64,000 bases of DNA from positions 13,580,245 through 13,644,244 of the forward strand of contig JAKSZT010054576.1 in assembly GCA_026826555.1 (NCBI GenBank), written 5' to 3'. A model generated the notes under the pieces. The model did no database searches, had not been told where the DNA came from, and worked only from the letters and a program-made list of their open reading frames with translations. This stretch comes from Tolypeutes matacus. Lineage: Eukaryota > Chordata > Mammalia > Cingulata > Chlamyphoridae. The translations under genes were made by a program, and so were the position numbers. Shown here piece after piece: positions 44,086-56,012 of the stretch (positions are counted from its first letter, which is position 1; each line of letters starts with the position of its first letter).

Positions 44086-45154
44086 TTTCCCTATTGCTCC
44101 AGAATCTACAGAATATGTATTTTCATAAGAAAGAATTTTAGTAAGAAAGAATTCATCGGCTGCAGATTCTGCACTTTAGAAATACCCCCTCCCTCTCTGC
44201 TGGTGCCTTGAGCAAATGCGTAGGTCTTACAAACTCAAATACCTGCAGGGGCCAGGCAGGTGATAAAAGCCAGTGAAGGGTCCCAGTGTAGAGGAAAGGG
44301 GAGTGCCGGGGACCGTGTTGAGCCGTAAAGCACCAGTCCTAGCCAACTGCTGTCACATGGAGATGAGGTCTCCTCACTGCCAAATGTTCCAGGGTTTCAA
44401 GAGAAGGAAAACGTCGGCATTTATTTTTCGTGTAAAACCCCTAGATTGTTAAAATCTGGCTCAGTTTTTAAAAACTGAGCAATTGTAACTCTGGTGTCAA
44501 ATAACCAGTGGGTAGTGACCTCTACCCTTCTCCCATCCAGGGTCAGCTATAGTAGAAAAAACAGATGCCCACTGTGAGGGCATTGGCGAGGGTGGGCAGC
44601 CCCAGAGTCTCCTCCCCGCTGCCTGTCATGGCGTCCCAAACCCACCATTAGAGGTATATTCCCTTGGCTCCTTGGAGGTTGTCTGCAAGTCCAGTGCCCC
44701 AGAAGACTACAAATGTCCCTGGGAGGGATTTTCTCACATACAATTGTGTGAGCAGCTTCTCAGCGCTGTACTTTCACCCAATACCTACTTGGAAACAGTC
44801 GCAGCCCATGAACAGATTCCCCCAACCTGCAGACTCTTAAAAGCATTGATAAGTGACAGAATTTACTGCCGTCTTCTTGGAAGACAGAGGAGAGGTAGAC
44901 GTGCCCCACATATCAAAACTCCACGGATCCCTTCTTCATAGCTCCCCCTTTCTCTCATATTTCCCTTCCCTCTGACCCTTCCCTTCAAAACAAAACAAAA
45001 CCAAAAAACAAAGCCCTCAACAGCTTCTCCAACCAAGTTCATCCCATCGACCTTCAAATACCCTCCCAGAAAGCAAACGTGTGCAAGTCATAGCGTGGAC
45101 AGCCAAAGAGCATGAACAGCCAGTCTCTTTGGCGTTCTCCATGGGACAGGCACT
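44086..45154. other. Unassigned upstream sequence
   Basis: Holds the palindrome listed separately. A short CAAAACAAAAC-rich patch lies at 44985-45012. Confidence 0.4.
44459..44480. other. Perfect 22-bp palindrome
   Basis: GCTCAGTTTTT followed directly by its reverse complement, with no spacer. It lies in unique sequence. Confidence 0.9.
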
Positions 45155-45345
45155 GTTACTTGCAGTTTTCAGGTATGAGGTCCTTTAGTTCTTGCCACAG
45201 CTGATGAGGATGGACCTACTTATATATTATTCCCAAAACATAAACAAGGAACCTGAGGAACAAAGAGCTTAAGTAACTGGCTCCTCTCACACAGTCAGTG
45301 AGTAGAGTGGGAATTGGAAGCCCCGCTGGAGTCCACAGCTACTCA
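45155..45345 (-). repeat. MIR SINE, minus strand
   Basis: 'ggaacctgaggaacaaagag', 'cttaagtaactggctcctct' and 'cacacagtcagtgagtagag' are reversed MIR. Confidence 0.75.
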
Positions 45346-46105
45346 GCTCAATAGGTGATGAACGGGCGTGGCTGAGTTCCATAGAACTCATTCACAAAAA
45401 TGGGTGGCAGGCTGCAGATTGCCAGCCCCCGTGCATGAGCACTGCCTGTTTCTCAGCAGAACAAACCTCAGACTGGCCAATCCATGCCCACCTCTTCTTC
45501 CTTCCACTACCCCTATAATAAAAATAGCCACAGCACTTCTTGAACGTTAGCTCGAGAGAAGCACACACGGTAATCATAGGTCAGTGTGGGGTTAGTGACC
45601 CACAATTCGTCCCACCACCTGAGTTAGCACGTAAGGTCTTAGGTAAAGGGTTGAGAATAGGAACCTGCTTCAGGGTGGAGGGGAAAGAGTAAAAAGCCTG
45701 TGGAACAGGGCAATGGGGGCTGGCAGAGAAGGTGGGAAGACCCCAGCTGGCTTCCCTGAGGTCTGGCTCAGGTCCCTGTGGCCATCTCTGGATGGCGCAG
45801 TCTGTGGCCCAGAGCTCTCATTAGCTGACGGAGTCCCAGGACAGTGTTTGGTGGTTGGGTGGGCTCTTGATCCCTGGTTAAGTCTGAAGGGGTATGGATG
45901 ACCAAGAAATGTGAACCCCTCCTGCTCTCCTAGTCTTGCTTCTTTTCTCAACCCAGTTTGCCTGTAATTGCAACATTCTGTTATTCCACCCTTAGGGGCA
46001 CAGTCCTCAAATATGGAGAGAGAAAGATGTGGCGAGGGGAGAAAGAGAGAGAAAGAATGAACAACCCAGTTTCACTTCTATAATAAAGTGTCCTGGATAC
46101 TTGTA
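45346..46105. other. Unassigned upstream sequence
   Basis: Nothing recognised. Confidence 0.4.
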
Positions 46106-46310
46106 AGGCATGGCTTCTTCACCTTGGCATTATGGACATTTGGTGGGATAATCCTTGGTTATCCTGTGCATTGCAGGACATTTAGCAGTGTCCCTGGTCT
46201 TTACCCGCTAATGCTGCCAACACCTCTCCCCAGGGGTGACATATATCTTCAGACATTGCCAAATGTCCCCTGGTGGGCAAAATCACTCCCATTTCAGGAG
46301 CATTGAGTTA
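46106..46310 (-). mobile_element. MER20-like hAT-Charlie element
   Basis: 'accttggcattatggacatt', 'tgtgcattgcaggacattta', 'gcagtgtccctggtctttac' and 'cagacattgccaaatgtccc' follow the reversed MER20 order. Confidence 0.75.
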
Positions 46311-46594
46311 AAGAGGCAATCCTTCTATGCCTCTCATAACTCAAATTGTATATATCCAGGGTAAAGAAGGGCTGTGGCAGAGGATACTTAATGCCTGTTT
46401 TCCTGGAGCACTAATTGTCTTTGAAGGTAAGTTAAAGCATTGTCTTTATATTAAAACCAACATAGATATATATTTAGAATAGAATCCCAAACTTAAGGCC
46501 CCTAAGAAATTTCACGTCTGAGACGGAGTGATTTTGGCTACTCTCCCAGAACCTTAGGCAGGTACACATTTACATTTCTCTGCCTTGGAGAAGC

Positions 46595-46800
46595 TAATAA
46601 TAGCAACCGTTTATTCAGTGCTTACTATGTGCCAGGAGATGGGTGAGCTCTTTCTTGTTTGATCCTCAGAACCATCTCTTATGAGTCCCATTTTGCAGAT
46701 GAGGATACCGAGGCCCAGGGAGGTCATGTAACCCATTCGAGGACCCATAGATGCTACATGATGAAGCTGGCGTTGGAACCAAAGTCTGTTTTCTCAGTGA
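46595..46800 (-). repeat. MIR SINE, minus strand
   Basis: 'tcagtgcttactatgtgcca', 'cattttgcagatgaggatac' and 'cgaggcccagggaggtcatg' in reversed MIR order. Confidence 0.88.
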
Positions 46801-47649
46801 GCTTTGTGGAAAATCTATGTAAAGGGGAAGAGTGATGAGCCACCAAAGCTGATGTCCTCGTGCTGGGTGGAGGGGTGGCTTTAGGAAAGGAAAGGCTTTG
46901 TTGACTCTGGCAAAATCTTCTCCTTGTCTGGGGTGGAGTGGGAAGAGAAGGTGGGAGGTTCAGAAGTGGAATACTCTAAAGGAAGGTATCCCCAAGGTGG
47001 GGACCACCTGCCAAGTGGGAAAGGGCCCATCAGCTTGGTAGCCTGAGACCCTCCTGAGCCCTGCTTTCCTTCAACCTGCATCTGAAACAGCCCCTCATGA
47101 ATTTTCCCTTCTCAGCCTTCGATTTATGGGTTCTTTCTCTCTAGTCCAGCCGAGCCCAGGTCTGTAGTCCAGGCTAGTGTCTCCCTAACTTTAGTCATTT
47201 TAGGATCACCTCTAGGGTCTGTCATGTCCCGGAACTGCCATTACTGTGATTTGTTTCCTATTGTGTTTAAGTGGACTCACTCTTCTTAAAAAAAAAAAAG
47301 GTACATTTTTGAGAGGGAAACTTTATATCAGTGCCCTAAAAGGAAAGGCTGGTTTTCCTTGTCATGACTAGAAGATAACTGGGGGGAAAATATGACCAAA
47401 ATAAACAGAGCTATTAAATTCTAGCTAGTTAGCCAGACAACTTTCTTTGTTCAAAGGGGAGCTTTGAAAGGCATTGGAGAAGTGTTAAATTCGTTAGCAC
47501 CTGACTAAGACCTTCTCCTTGATGCAATACGAATAATTGAAAGGGAATTGAAAGGGAATCACTTTCTTTGGGTACAACTCATGGCTGTCAGTGTTTAGAC
47601 CACACCTAAAACATCCTGCTTTAACAAAGGTATGTGTTTCGCACCTTGG
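46801..47649. other. Unassigned upstream sequence
   Basis: Nothing recognised beyond an A tract at 47288-47299. Confidence 0.4.
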
Positions 47650-47875
47650 GAAGCAGGCGTGGAGGTTAAATGGGTCCCATTTGGGATCTAGCCATCTGGG
47701 TTCAAATCCTGGCTCTGCCACTTACTAGTAGATATCCTGACCAAGTTAGTTCTCTTTAAGCCAAGGTTTTCTCATCTCTCTAAGATGGGTAACAAAACAG
47801 TCTACTTCTTGGAATTGTTAAGCCTGTGAGAGGAGATAATGTATCCCAGTTCCTGGAACAGAATAGGGATCAAAA
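47650..47875 (+). repeat. MIR SINE
   Basis: 'catctgggttcaaatcctgg', 'ctctgccacttactagtaga' and 'ttttctcatctctctaagat' in order. The SINE at 47887 follows directly. Confidence 0.85.
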
Positions 47876-47886
47876 ACAAACAAACA

Positions 47887-48063
47887 GGGAAGCGGCTGTG
47901 GCTCAATCAGTAGGGCTCCCGTTTACCATATGGAAGGCCCCGGGTTCGGTTCCCAGGGCCTCCTGGTGAAGGCAAGCCCGCCCGCACGGCATGGTTAGCT
48001 GACCCAGCGAGCACAAGCAGCAAGGGGGGGATAAATGAATGAATAAATAAAATCTTTAAAAAA
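47887..48063 (+). mobile_element. DAS-type SINE, young-looking
   Basis: 'gggaagcggctgtggctcaa', 'ctcccgtttaccatatggaa', 'cccgggttcggttcccaggg', then a 3' unit with 'ctgacccagcgagcacaagc' and a TAAA-rich tail. Nearly identical to 54500-54683. Flanked by A/C-rich 'caaaaacaaacaaac' on both sides, so the duplication edges are ambiguous. Confidence 0.93.
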
Positions 48064-48089
48064 AACAAAAAAACAAACAAACAACCCCA

Positions 48090-50290
48090 AACCTGTCATT
48101 ATATCATTACCTCAATAATTGGAAGGCTTTCTGGGCCCTGGCACTATCAGAAGATGTTTCTTATCTTTCTCTCCGAATCAGGAAATAAAGAGCTTAGTGC
48201 GAGGGACTTAAAGTTTCCTTGTAATACTAACTGATGGGAAACAAATTGGTCACTCCTCTTGCCAGATGTTTTAACCCCACAGGGTGACGGTGGACCACAC
48301 CCTCTCTTTCCTCACTCACCCCCTTTCAACAGGCCTGGTCTGTGTATGTCCCGCCCAGCAATCTTTCTGGTCCTCCTTACAAATCCATCTCTACAGATCC
48401 TGGAAGCCTCTTACCCACACCAGTTAAATTGCAGAACCAGGCTTGGACCCCAGTTTTGTGGAATTCCTGATGCATCCCAGGAGTGACAGAGATGTTAGAA
48501 GAGAACTCACCACTGATTATCATTTATAAAAATGAATTATAGTGATTAATGGTAATGCAAAGTTCTTGCCGACAGTAATGAAGATTATGGCTTCTGTTGA
48601 CTGAGTTCTCGCCAGCACTCTACATGCATGAGCCCATGTCTTCCTCTCAACCACCCTTCTACATCCATTATTTTATTGCACTCATTTGATGTACAAGAGC
48701 GTGGAAAGTTCTGGAAAACAGGAACCTCGCCCCCAGGTTATAGCCATCACGTCTACTATGTAATAGCCTCCTGGCAAAATGAGAGAGTGGGGACTGGGAA
48801 GATGAAGACAAGGTTAGACAGAAGGCCAAAGGGAAAGGGAGGTACTTTCCCCCATCATCAGGGATTCCCTTACAGCAGGACTTGGTCCTCCAAGTTCCTT
48901 TGATTTCTAAGAGTCAGTTAAATCTTTAAGGACAGTTCATGAGGATCAGCCTGTCTTCTCCTGAACTAACCCAGCTGGGTGGGTGTATGTCTTATGTTTA
49001 ATGATTTCTCTTGATGTCCAGCCCCACCTTCTACATTGTTCTCCAACAGGAAAGTATCTTCCAATCTACTCCAAACCTTCTCCTGTGGCAGTTTGTTTCC
49101 TCTTATTATCCTAAAATAATAATATGTGCTCTTCTTTTTTGAGCTACAAGTCTATGACTCTCCTTGTGGCTGAGCAATCCTCCACCCTCACCCCCACCCT
49201 CCTTTAAAGGGCGCAAAGAAAAAAAAACAGAGAAGGGAGATTGGAGTGGGGTGGTATTACCCAAAGCAGTCTCTTTAATCCCAAATGTGAGCGGATGCTA
49301 TCAAGGACTGGAAAAGGAAGGTATGCTCATGGTTGTGGTTCAGAAACCTCAGAGCTTTGGTTTAAAAATAGGTGAACTGAAATAAACACGGAGAGCTACT
49401 TAGATGGCACCAAAATAGAGTGGTAATTGATCTAATGCAACTTTTGCCTGGATAACATCATTATTTGTGAAATTATGTCAGTGTTGCTGCTGCCAAGTCA
49501 GCAAGCACTTACAGGATGTGACTTCTAATTTAGGAGTTGGATTATTTGTGGTTCATCTCAGAAGACAGCAGGAACTCAGTGGATACCCGGTAGCCAGACT
49601 TCTGAGCACCTCGGTTGGAGCTTGAAATTCGCAGAGTTGAAGTGCCAAGAAGACGGCTGCCGAGGTGCCCCTTCAAGAAAGGGTTTGCTGACCCTCCTGA
49701 GATGGTGAGATTAGCAGATAGCCTCCAGCTGTCATCTCCTGCAGGGTCTGCCCCAGTTCCAGAAAGCATCCTGCCCCAAAGTCACACTCTTCCTGGGACA
49801 GTCCCTAACCCTGATTTAGTGACGCAGGGGTAGAAAGTGAGACCAGGGCCATCTGGGCCCGACTCGGTGACTCTGATGAGCAATGCTCAGGCCAGTGCTC
49901 CCGGGCGGATCATCCAAGTCTTCGTCCATCTTGTATCGCCATTCACCTTCTTCCTAGCCCCAAAGCCTGCTTCTGCTTCCTTTCCCAGGTGTCATCCCTA
50001 ATAAACACCTCACAGCCCAAACTCCAGCTCAGCAGTTGGACCGAACCCGAGACAGGTGCCCTGGTGGTTTCCAAATTCCACACATGCTTCCTTTTGTATC
50101 TGTTGTGCTTCTGAAAGAAAGCAGGGGAAATTGTCCTCTCCTGCCCTCATGGAGCTGACCCTAGAAATCGTTTGTGGAATTTAAAATGTTTAAGAATGCT
50201 ATTCTGGATTTTCATTGATTTGGCTTGCTGAAATGAGGTACATTTGTAAAAATTATTGTTAGAAAGGACAGCCATTCCTTTATTCATCAA
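48090..50290. other. Unassigned upstream sequence
   Basis: Mostly unique. Bases 48490-48620 ('ctgattatcatttataaaaa', 'agtgattaatggtaatgcaa') look like a possible conserved element. No supported gene. Confidence 0.4.
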
Positions 50291-50570
50291 TTTTTTTTTT
50301 TTTTTTTATTCACGATGACGGTGTCCCAAGCACCATTCCAGATACTGGGGACACTATGATGCTGAACAAGACAGGCAGATTCTCTGAGACAGAGATTCTC
50401 AGAGCTTAATTCCCAAGGGAGGAGACAGACAATTTACAAATAAGTAAATACATTAATGAGAGATTATAGATCATTAACACTGTTGTGAAGAAAACAGGCT
50501 AGAAGGTGGTTGGGTTATGGAAAGATTACTTCTGATTAAGTGGTCAGGCAGGACCTCTGCAGGAGGTAGT
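50291..50570 (+). repeat. Ancient mammalian repeat preceded by a T tract
   Basis: 'caccattccagatactgggg', 'caatttacaaataagtaaat' and 'aaaggattac'-type spacing follow the same unnamed family as 31570-31805. Confidence 0.45.
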
Positions 50571-51379
50571 AGCATTGCTGAGACTTGGGAGACAACGAGG
50601 ACCCAGGCTTACGCAAATCAAACTTCAGTTTGTTGGAGCTGAAAGGACCCACAAGTTCCTCCTCACACTGGAATCTAACCATCATCAAATGGACGGAGGT
50701 GAAGTGATGTGTCGAGCACGTTTGGTGTTCCCACTGTGGGCCTGGCACTCTGTGGGGCTGCAGAAGCAGAGATGACTGAGGAGGGCTCCAAGAGCCTGCA
50801 GACGTCACTGTCTAGTGAAAGCCGCGCTGAGTCCAGAACCAGAGGTCACGCAGTCTGATACGGGGTGCCCTTTCTCCGACCGTGTGCTGGCACGCGGCGG
50901 TTGGGGGTTTCTTCCAAAGGAGTTCCGGGCAATCTGGCTGGCTGTGACCATTTATAGCTGTGTGTCCCTAGAGGGGAGAGGCTAGAGCATGGCACTTCAC
51001 TCTACTTTCGAAGATTTCCTCTCGTTGTCCAGGCAGTGGGGCAAAAACCTCTTCAACGATTTGCCTCTTGGGAATGAGGGGTATTGCTGGGCTCCAGCTC
51101 AGATTCCCAGACTGTGCAAGGAATGTGCCAGAGACCCCAAGAGCTGGCCCCTCAGCGTCAAGATGCAACATGTTAGGGTTGTTTGACCTTTTTATCCATC
51201 CACATTGCTCACTGACTTAGGTTCTCACACCTCCATCCCTCGCAGCTCCGTTCCTGCCTTGTTGTACCCTTCCATCCCCACAGCCAGTGCATCCCTGGTA
51301 GACTTTTCCGCTTGCATGTTCTGGATCAAGCATTCTTGCTTCTGCCCAGCCCTCCCTCCTCTCTCCTCTATGTCTGCAC
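50571..51379. other. Unassigned upstream sequence
   Basis: Nothing recognised. Confidence 0.4.
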
Positions 51380-51545
51380 TGTAGCTTCTGTGCATCCATT
51401 TCTCCATCCGTCAAATGAGGATAATGATAGTATTTATGGCGTGGGGTTAGTTTGAGATATACTTCAATTAATCTATAGCAAAATCTTAGATCCATACTTG
51501 GATAATTGTAAGCACTTAGTAAATGTTAGCCAGTAGAATTATACA
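51380..51545 (+). repeat. MIR fragment
   Basis: 'catttctccatccgtcaaat', 'gaggataatgatagtattta' and 'gtaagcacttagtaaatgtt' in order. Confidence 0.8.
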
Positions 51546-51564
51546 TCCCAGTCACGGTGCTTGA

Positions 51565-51725
51565 AATAATCAGCAATAATATTTAACACTTATTGATCAG
51601 TTATTATGTGCAGACACTGTGCTTTAACATGGATTTGTAAAAATGTAATCCTTATAAAAATCTGACCAGGTGGGCACACTCCTTATCCCCATGTTATAGT
51701 TGAGAAAATGAGTGCACATTATCGC
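51565..51725 (-). repeat. MIR fragment, minus strand
   Basis: 'tcagttattatgtgcagaca' and 'tccccatgttatagttgaga' are reversed MIR. Confidence 0.75.
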
Positions 51726-51744
51726 AAATGTTTGTTTACATCTT

Positions 51745-51875
51745 TTTCTCTTCTAACAGTCTGTGACCTCGCTGAGGCAGCACCACCTTTTATTTGGTTC
51801 TCTCTCCTCCGTAGTTAGCACTATGTCTTTGGGTCAATAAACATTTGACGAGTGAGTGAGTGAATAAATGAATTA
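51745..51875 (+). repeat. L2 LINE 3' end
   Basis: 'gtctgtgacctcgctgaggc', 'tagttagcactatgtctttg' and 'gtcaataaacatttgacgag' ending in TGAATAAATGAA-like repeats. Confidence 0.65.
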
Positions 51876-51904
51876 ATGGAGCAGAAATTACCTTGTTTGG
51901 GAGG

Positions 51905-52026
51905 GGGAGAAATTGGGACCCAGAGGATGATGTGGCTTTCTTAAGGTCACATAGTTAGTTAAGGTCATAGCTAGGATAAAGTTGCAGCTTTTCCTAATCC
52001 AGAATCCAAGGGGTCTTCATTAAACC
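51905..52026 (-). repeat. MIR fragment, minus strand
   Basis: 'ttcttaaggtcacatagtta' and the bases before it match reversed MIR. Confidence 0.6.
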
Positions 52027-52190
52027 AGCGCCCCTCATACTTAACTCTGCACATCCATCTCCTGGGAACCTAGTTAGAATGCAGAAGCTGACTCAGTAGA
52101 TCTAGGACAGAGCTGAAGATGGTGCATTTCTAACCAGCTCCCACAGGACACACCTGGGCTGCGCTCATACTTTGAGGAGCGAGGTAGAAT
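52027..52190 (+). repeat. MER5A-like hAT-Charlie element
   Basis: 'cgcccctcatacttaactct', 'cacatccatctcctgggaac' and 'gacacacctgggctgcgctc' follow the MER5A order. Confidence 0.7.
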
Positions 52191-52334
52191 ACTGGTGTCA
52201 GTTGGCTCTGTGCCTGCAAATAACAGAAACCAACTCAGGCTCTCTTACGGCAAAAACAGCGTTTATTAGAAGGTCCTGAGGAAGCACCCAGAATCCAAGG
52301 AAGGCTCCAGGAAGGATGGGTTTTAACAGTACTT

Positions 52335-53450
52335 TGGACACAGCGAGGTGGGTCACTGGCTGGGGACCCCACTGTCAAGAGAAATCAGCTCCAACTATGT
52401 TCTGCCCTTGAGTCACTCCCGTCAGATATCACATTCGTGGCCAGAATATCTGATTGGCTCTGATGGAATCTCTTGCCATCCCGAGGCCAGAGGAGAGTGG
52501 AACATCTTGTTTGACAATTCCACCAATACACGCAAAGAAGGAGGGGAAAGTCGAGTCTTTGTCACTAAAAGTAAAGGGCCATTAAAGCACACTGCCATCA
52601 GCTCTGTGGCGGATTTTGAAGATGAATGAAAGGTGTTTGGACTATCTCGCCATTGAGGGAGACAGCCCAGCTCTACCACGAAATATTGTTTGGCATCCCC
52701 CATAGACTAGGAAGAATCTAGGCTTGAATGGGCCATAAAGATTTGGTCCAGAATGGAAACTGATAATCCGAGTGATTTTTAATTCTCACATTAGATTTTT
52801 ATCCAGAAATGGTGAGGAAAGTGGCTTGTCTACTCTCTTGGTATACGTTGTAGGTCATCAGATGGCACAACTCCCGATTAGCAAGCATTTAAACAAGCTC
52901 TTATCATCTTTTCAGGCTTTCTTGCTTGATTTTTTTTTTTTTTTTTTTTTTTTTAACTTTGTCCAGTTCTCAGCAACTCGATTTTAAAGGTCATTATATT
53001 AACTGCAAAGATGCATCAAGGGATGAAGTAGTTTTTCATCCAGGGAAACTCTTTAGTCTTCTGTGCTGTCATTTCCATCCATCGTAGGTGTTGATCTGGA
53101 TTTTAAAAAGACAATTCTATTTCAACATAGGATTCCTTGGTGTGGGTTGGGGGAAGTCTGCCTTCCTTCCCAAAACTCAGCTTTGTCTTCTCATCAAAGG
53201 AAGCCTTCCTGTCTGCATTTATCTCACCTGTATTTAGGAGAGGACTGTGTGCTCACAGGTCCTACCCCAGCTGAAGAGAGCCGTGGCCTTTATTGCAATC
53301 TCCTTGTTGAAATATTTGGAATTGTCCGGCAAGAGACTAGTTTTATGCTGTCATAATTTATGACAAAGGCCTTGATAAATCCTCAGACATGGATTTTCTA
53401 CAAAATCCTTCCTTGTGAAACTTTGTTGCACTGCAAAATGCAAAGAAGAC
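52335..53450. other. Unassigned upstream sequence
   Basis: A T tract of about 25 lies at 52930-52954. No gene supported. Confidence 0.4.
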
Positions 53451-53455
53451 TGAGA

Positions 53456-53535
53456 AGGAGAGAGAGAGTGGAAGAGGGAGAGGGAGAGGGAGAGGGAGAG
53501 GGAGAGGGAGAGAGAGAGAAAGAGAGAGAGAGAAA
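53456..53535. repeat. (GGGAGA)n polypurine tract with G-quadruplex motif
   Basis: Six GGG runs at a strict 6-base spacing (53476, 53482, 53488, 53494, 53500, 53506) with AGA loops, flanked by (GA)n. All purine on the plus strand. The protein-like frames here are repeat artefacts. Confidence 0.95.
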
Positions 53536-53919
53536 GGCCCTAAAGATATATATAAATCTCTGAGGGCACCATTTCTATTCATCACATTTACTGTAAAGGC
53601 AGGGATTTTATTTGGATGGAAAAAGAATGGATCACAGTGGTTTTGCAATCTAATATAGAACTTGCTCAAAGCATTTTTTTCTCAGATCTTTCTGATTCCT
53701 CAAGATCATCTGAATATGGGGCAGGGAGAAAGCTGGGCAAGATGCAAAGAATTACTTTCTATCACCCAAAACCCTTCTGTTGGGATGGGCATTGCAGGAC
53801 AGTGGGAAATCTCCTTTTTGTGCCTTTTAAGGGGGGCCATTCATTGGTCTGTGAAGGATTAAGAAAACTTTGCAGTTGTGTACTATGTTATATAAATTAT
53901 ACTATATGAGGTGGGTCTG

Positions 53920-54042
53920 TGGGAAGAGGGGGGGAGGGGGGACAGAGAGAGAGAGGGAGAAAGGAAAGGGAGGAGAGGGAAGGGAGAAGGGGGGCGCTGA
54001 TAAAGGAGAAGGAGGAAGGGCAAGGGAAGAGAGAATCTTTTT
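53920..54042. repeat. G-rich polypurine tract
   Basis: About 120 bases, almost all A/G, with many GGG or longer runs on the plus strand (for example near 53928-53941 and 53988-53994). Confidence 0.9.
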
Positions 54043-54484
54043 TGACTGTATGGATTATTTCAACCTCCATCCCCTCACTGCCCAAAGAAGTGGGAGATGG
54101 AAAATCTGATTCCGCAGCTTCCTCCATTTGCCCTTTTGCTTCTCACAGCGTGAGCGTCTCCCTGTGCTGAGTGCCAGGCTGCTGTTTTTTATTCAGCATG
54201 ATACTCTAAATATAAGCCAACTTTTTCATCAGATGCTCAACCCAAGTCACAGTGCTCTGTCCAAGATAGCAAAATAGAGTAAAATGGACTGTGTTGGCTC
54301 TACTGAGTAACTTTCCAGCTCTCCATTCACGGTGTGAGTGACTTAAGAGGACTTTCAAGGGAAATTTTGACTGTTGGTGATTGTTTCCTTATGTGATGAC
54401 TTTAGAATCTAATTTCCTCTAAAGATTGTTCTCGATTGGGGTCTTCCTAAGTGCACAGATAGGAAATGAGAATATGAATGGGTC
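54043..54484. other. Unassigned upstream sequence
   Basis: Nothing recognised. Confidence 0.35.
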
Positions 54485-54499
54485 AAAATTTATTCATTA

Positions 54500-54683
54500 G
54501 GGAAGTGGCTGTGGCTCAATCAGTAGGGCTCCCGTTTACCATATGGGAGGCCCCGGGTTCAGTTCCCGGGGCCTCCTGGTGAAGGCAAGCCTGCCCACGC
54601 GGCGTGGTTAGCTGACCCAGCGAGCACGAGCAGCAAGGAGGGGATAAATGAATAAATAAATAAAATCTTTAAAAAAAAAAAAA
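54500..54683 (+). mobile_element. DAS-type SINE, young-looking, with target duplication
   Basis: Flanks 'aaaatttattcatta' (54485-54499) and 'aaaattattcatta' (ending 54697) differ by one T. The body nearly duplicates 47887-48063, with an intact box A and box B and a (TAAA)n plus poly-A tail. Confidence 0.95.
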
Positions 54684-54689
54684 AAAATT

Positions 54690-54785
54690 ATTCATTAATT
54701 ATTCACCAAATATTTACTGTTCTTCTCTGTGCCAGGCACTGTGCTAAGCTCAGAGGATATTATGTGACCCAAAGAGAAGTTACTT
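54690..54785 (+). repeat. Ancient mammalian repeat fragment
   Basis: 'attcaccaaatatttactgt', 'tctgtgccaggcactgtgct' and 'aagctcagaggatattatgt'. The SINE above landed in it. Confidence 0.5.
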
Positions 54786-55815
54786 GCTGACCTTTTCGTG
54801 CAATCACAGAGTTTTGAGGCTAGAATGACCCTGGGGGAATATCATTTATCAAGAGCAATGTTGAACAAGGTTTTTTACACAAGGACTGCTGAGAGAAAAA
54901 TAAACATGTTTATCAGCCACATTCTTTTGGTTCATTCAAAGTGAAAATGGTTTTACTGAGGCTTTTGGCAAGGAGGGGACATTCTCAAAACCGAGCTCCC
55001 TTGCTAGAAGGTTGAGTAGAAGGCCACTGATAAAAGACTTGGCGTGCGGTTTTGGCCACTAAAATGCAAATATTTGGGTATATTTGGGAAGTGGCCCTAT
55101 GGAGTTGGCTGTCATGTTGTTCAGTCTGGAACTAGATCATGGAATGTATCCCAAAGATTAGGCATGTCACATTACTCACTGTGGAAGTAGTGAGTGGGAC
55201 AGCAATTGATTCCATTTTAGATCCTCCACAGCACATGGTGCAATAACTGGTACATCCCTCTCCCCGATTAGGGACCTGTTTTATTTAGAGCTTGTTTGGT
55301 TTCAACAGACTAAAAGGAAAATTTTCTGCAAAAAAAGTGGAGATGTAAATTCTTAAAGGAATTCAAAAGCACTAGGCATGGCATAACTCAGACGCTCAAA
55401 TCATTTAATCAGTACTCCACTTTTTCCTTCTCTCAACTCTGCTTTCCTCTGTGGTGGCTTCACTCCCAGGCTCTCTCTGTGTGCCCTTAGCCACCCCCCT
55501 CCCTATACCTCCCCCTTATCCCCAGGAAAGCCAGGGTTCATTCTCCTGAATTCAAGTTCAGCAGAAAGGAGCTGCCGCTCTCTGGATCCTGTCAACACCA
55601 GTTCTGGGATCAGAAATGATGGACTGTACCTTGTTTTGAATCAATCCAAAGGCCTGACTGGCCAGGTTGGGTTCTTTGGTCAGGGATGGGCCAGCTCCCC
55701 CCAAAACACATGGACAGAGAGTAAGGATGATTCCCCAAGGATAATTAGAATGCTCTTACTGGTAGAAGGGGAGAGGATGAATTTGGAAATGAAAGACTCT
55801 CTACCATCAGTCTAT
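54786..55815. other. Unassigned upstream sequence
   Basis: Nothing recognised. Confidence 0.35.
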
Positions 55816-55915
55816 TTGCCCATCTGTCCATCCATCTTCCATCTACACATCCACCTACTTGCACATCTACCCATTCACTCACCTGCCTAGCTACCCAGCT
55901 ACCTTGCTAGCTAAT
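55816..55915. repeat. Degenerate (CATC)n-like repeat
   Basis: Imperfect CCATC/CTACC units. Confidence 0.75.
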
Positions 55916-55987
55916 GACTGTTCTTTCCTTCATTGTAGAAAGCAATTAAGCCTGCAGTACCTTGGGAGTTCCAAAGTCTTTTTACAT

Positions 55988-56012
55988 GAATGAATGAATG
56001 AATGAATGAATT
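55988..56012. repeat. (TGAA)n microsatellite
   Basis: About six TGAA units. Confidence 0.9.

Noticed and set aside
53358..53669. Leu/Pro/Ser periodic frame
   Set aside because: Translation of the (GGGAGA)n tract on the other strand.
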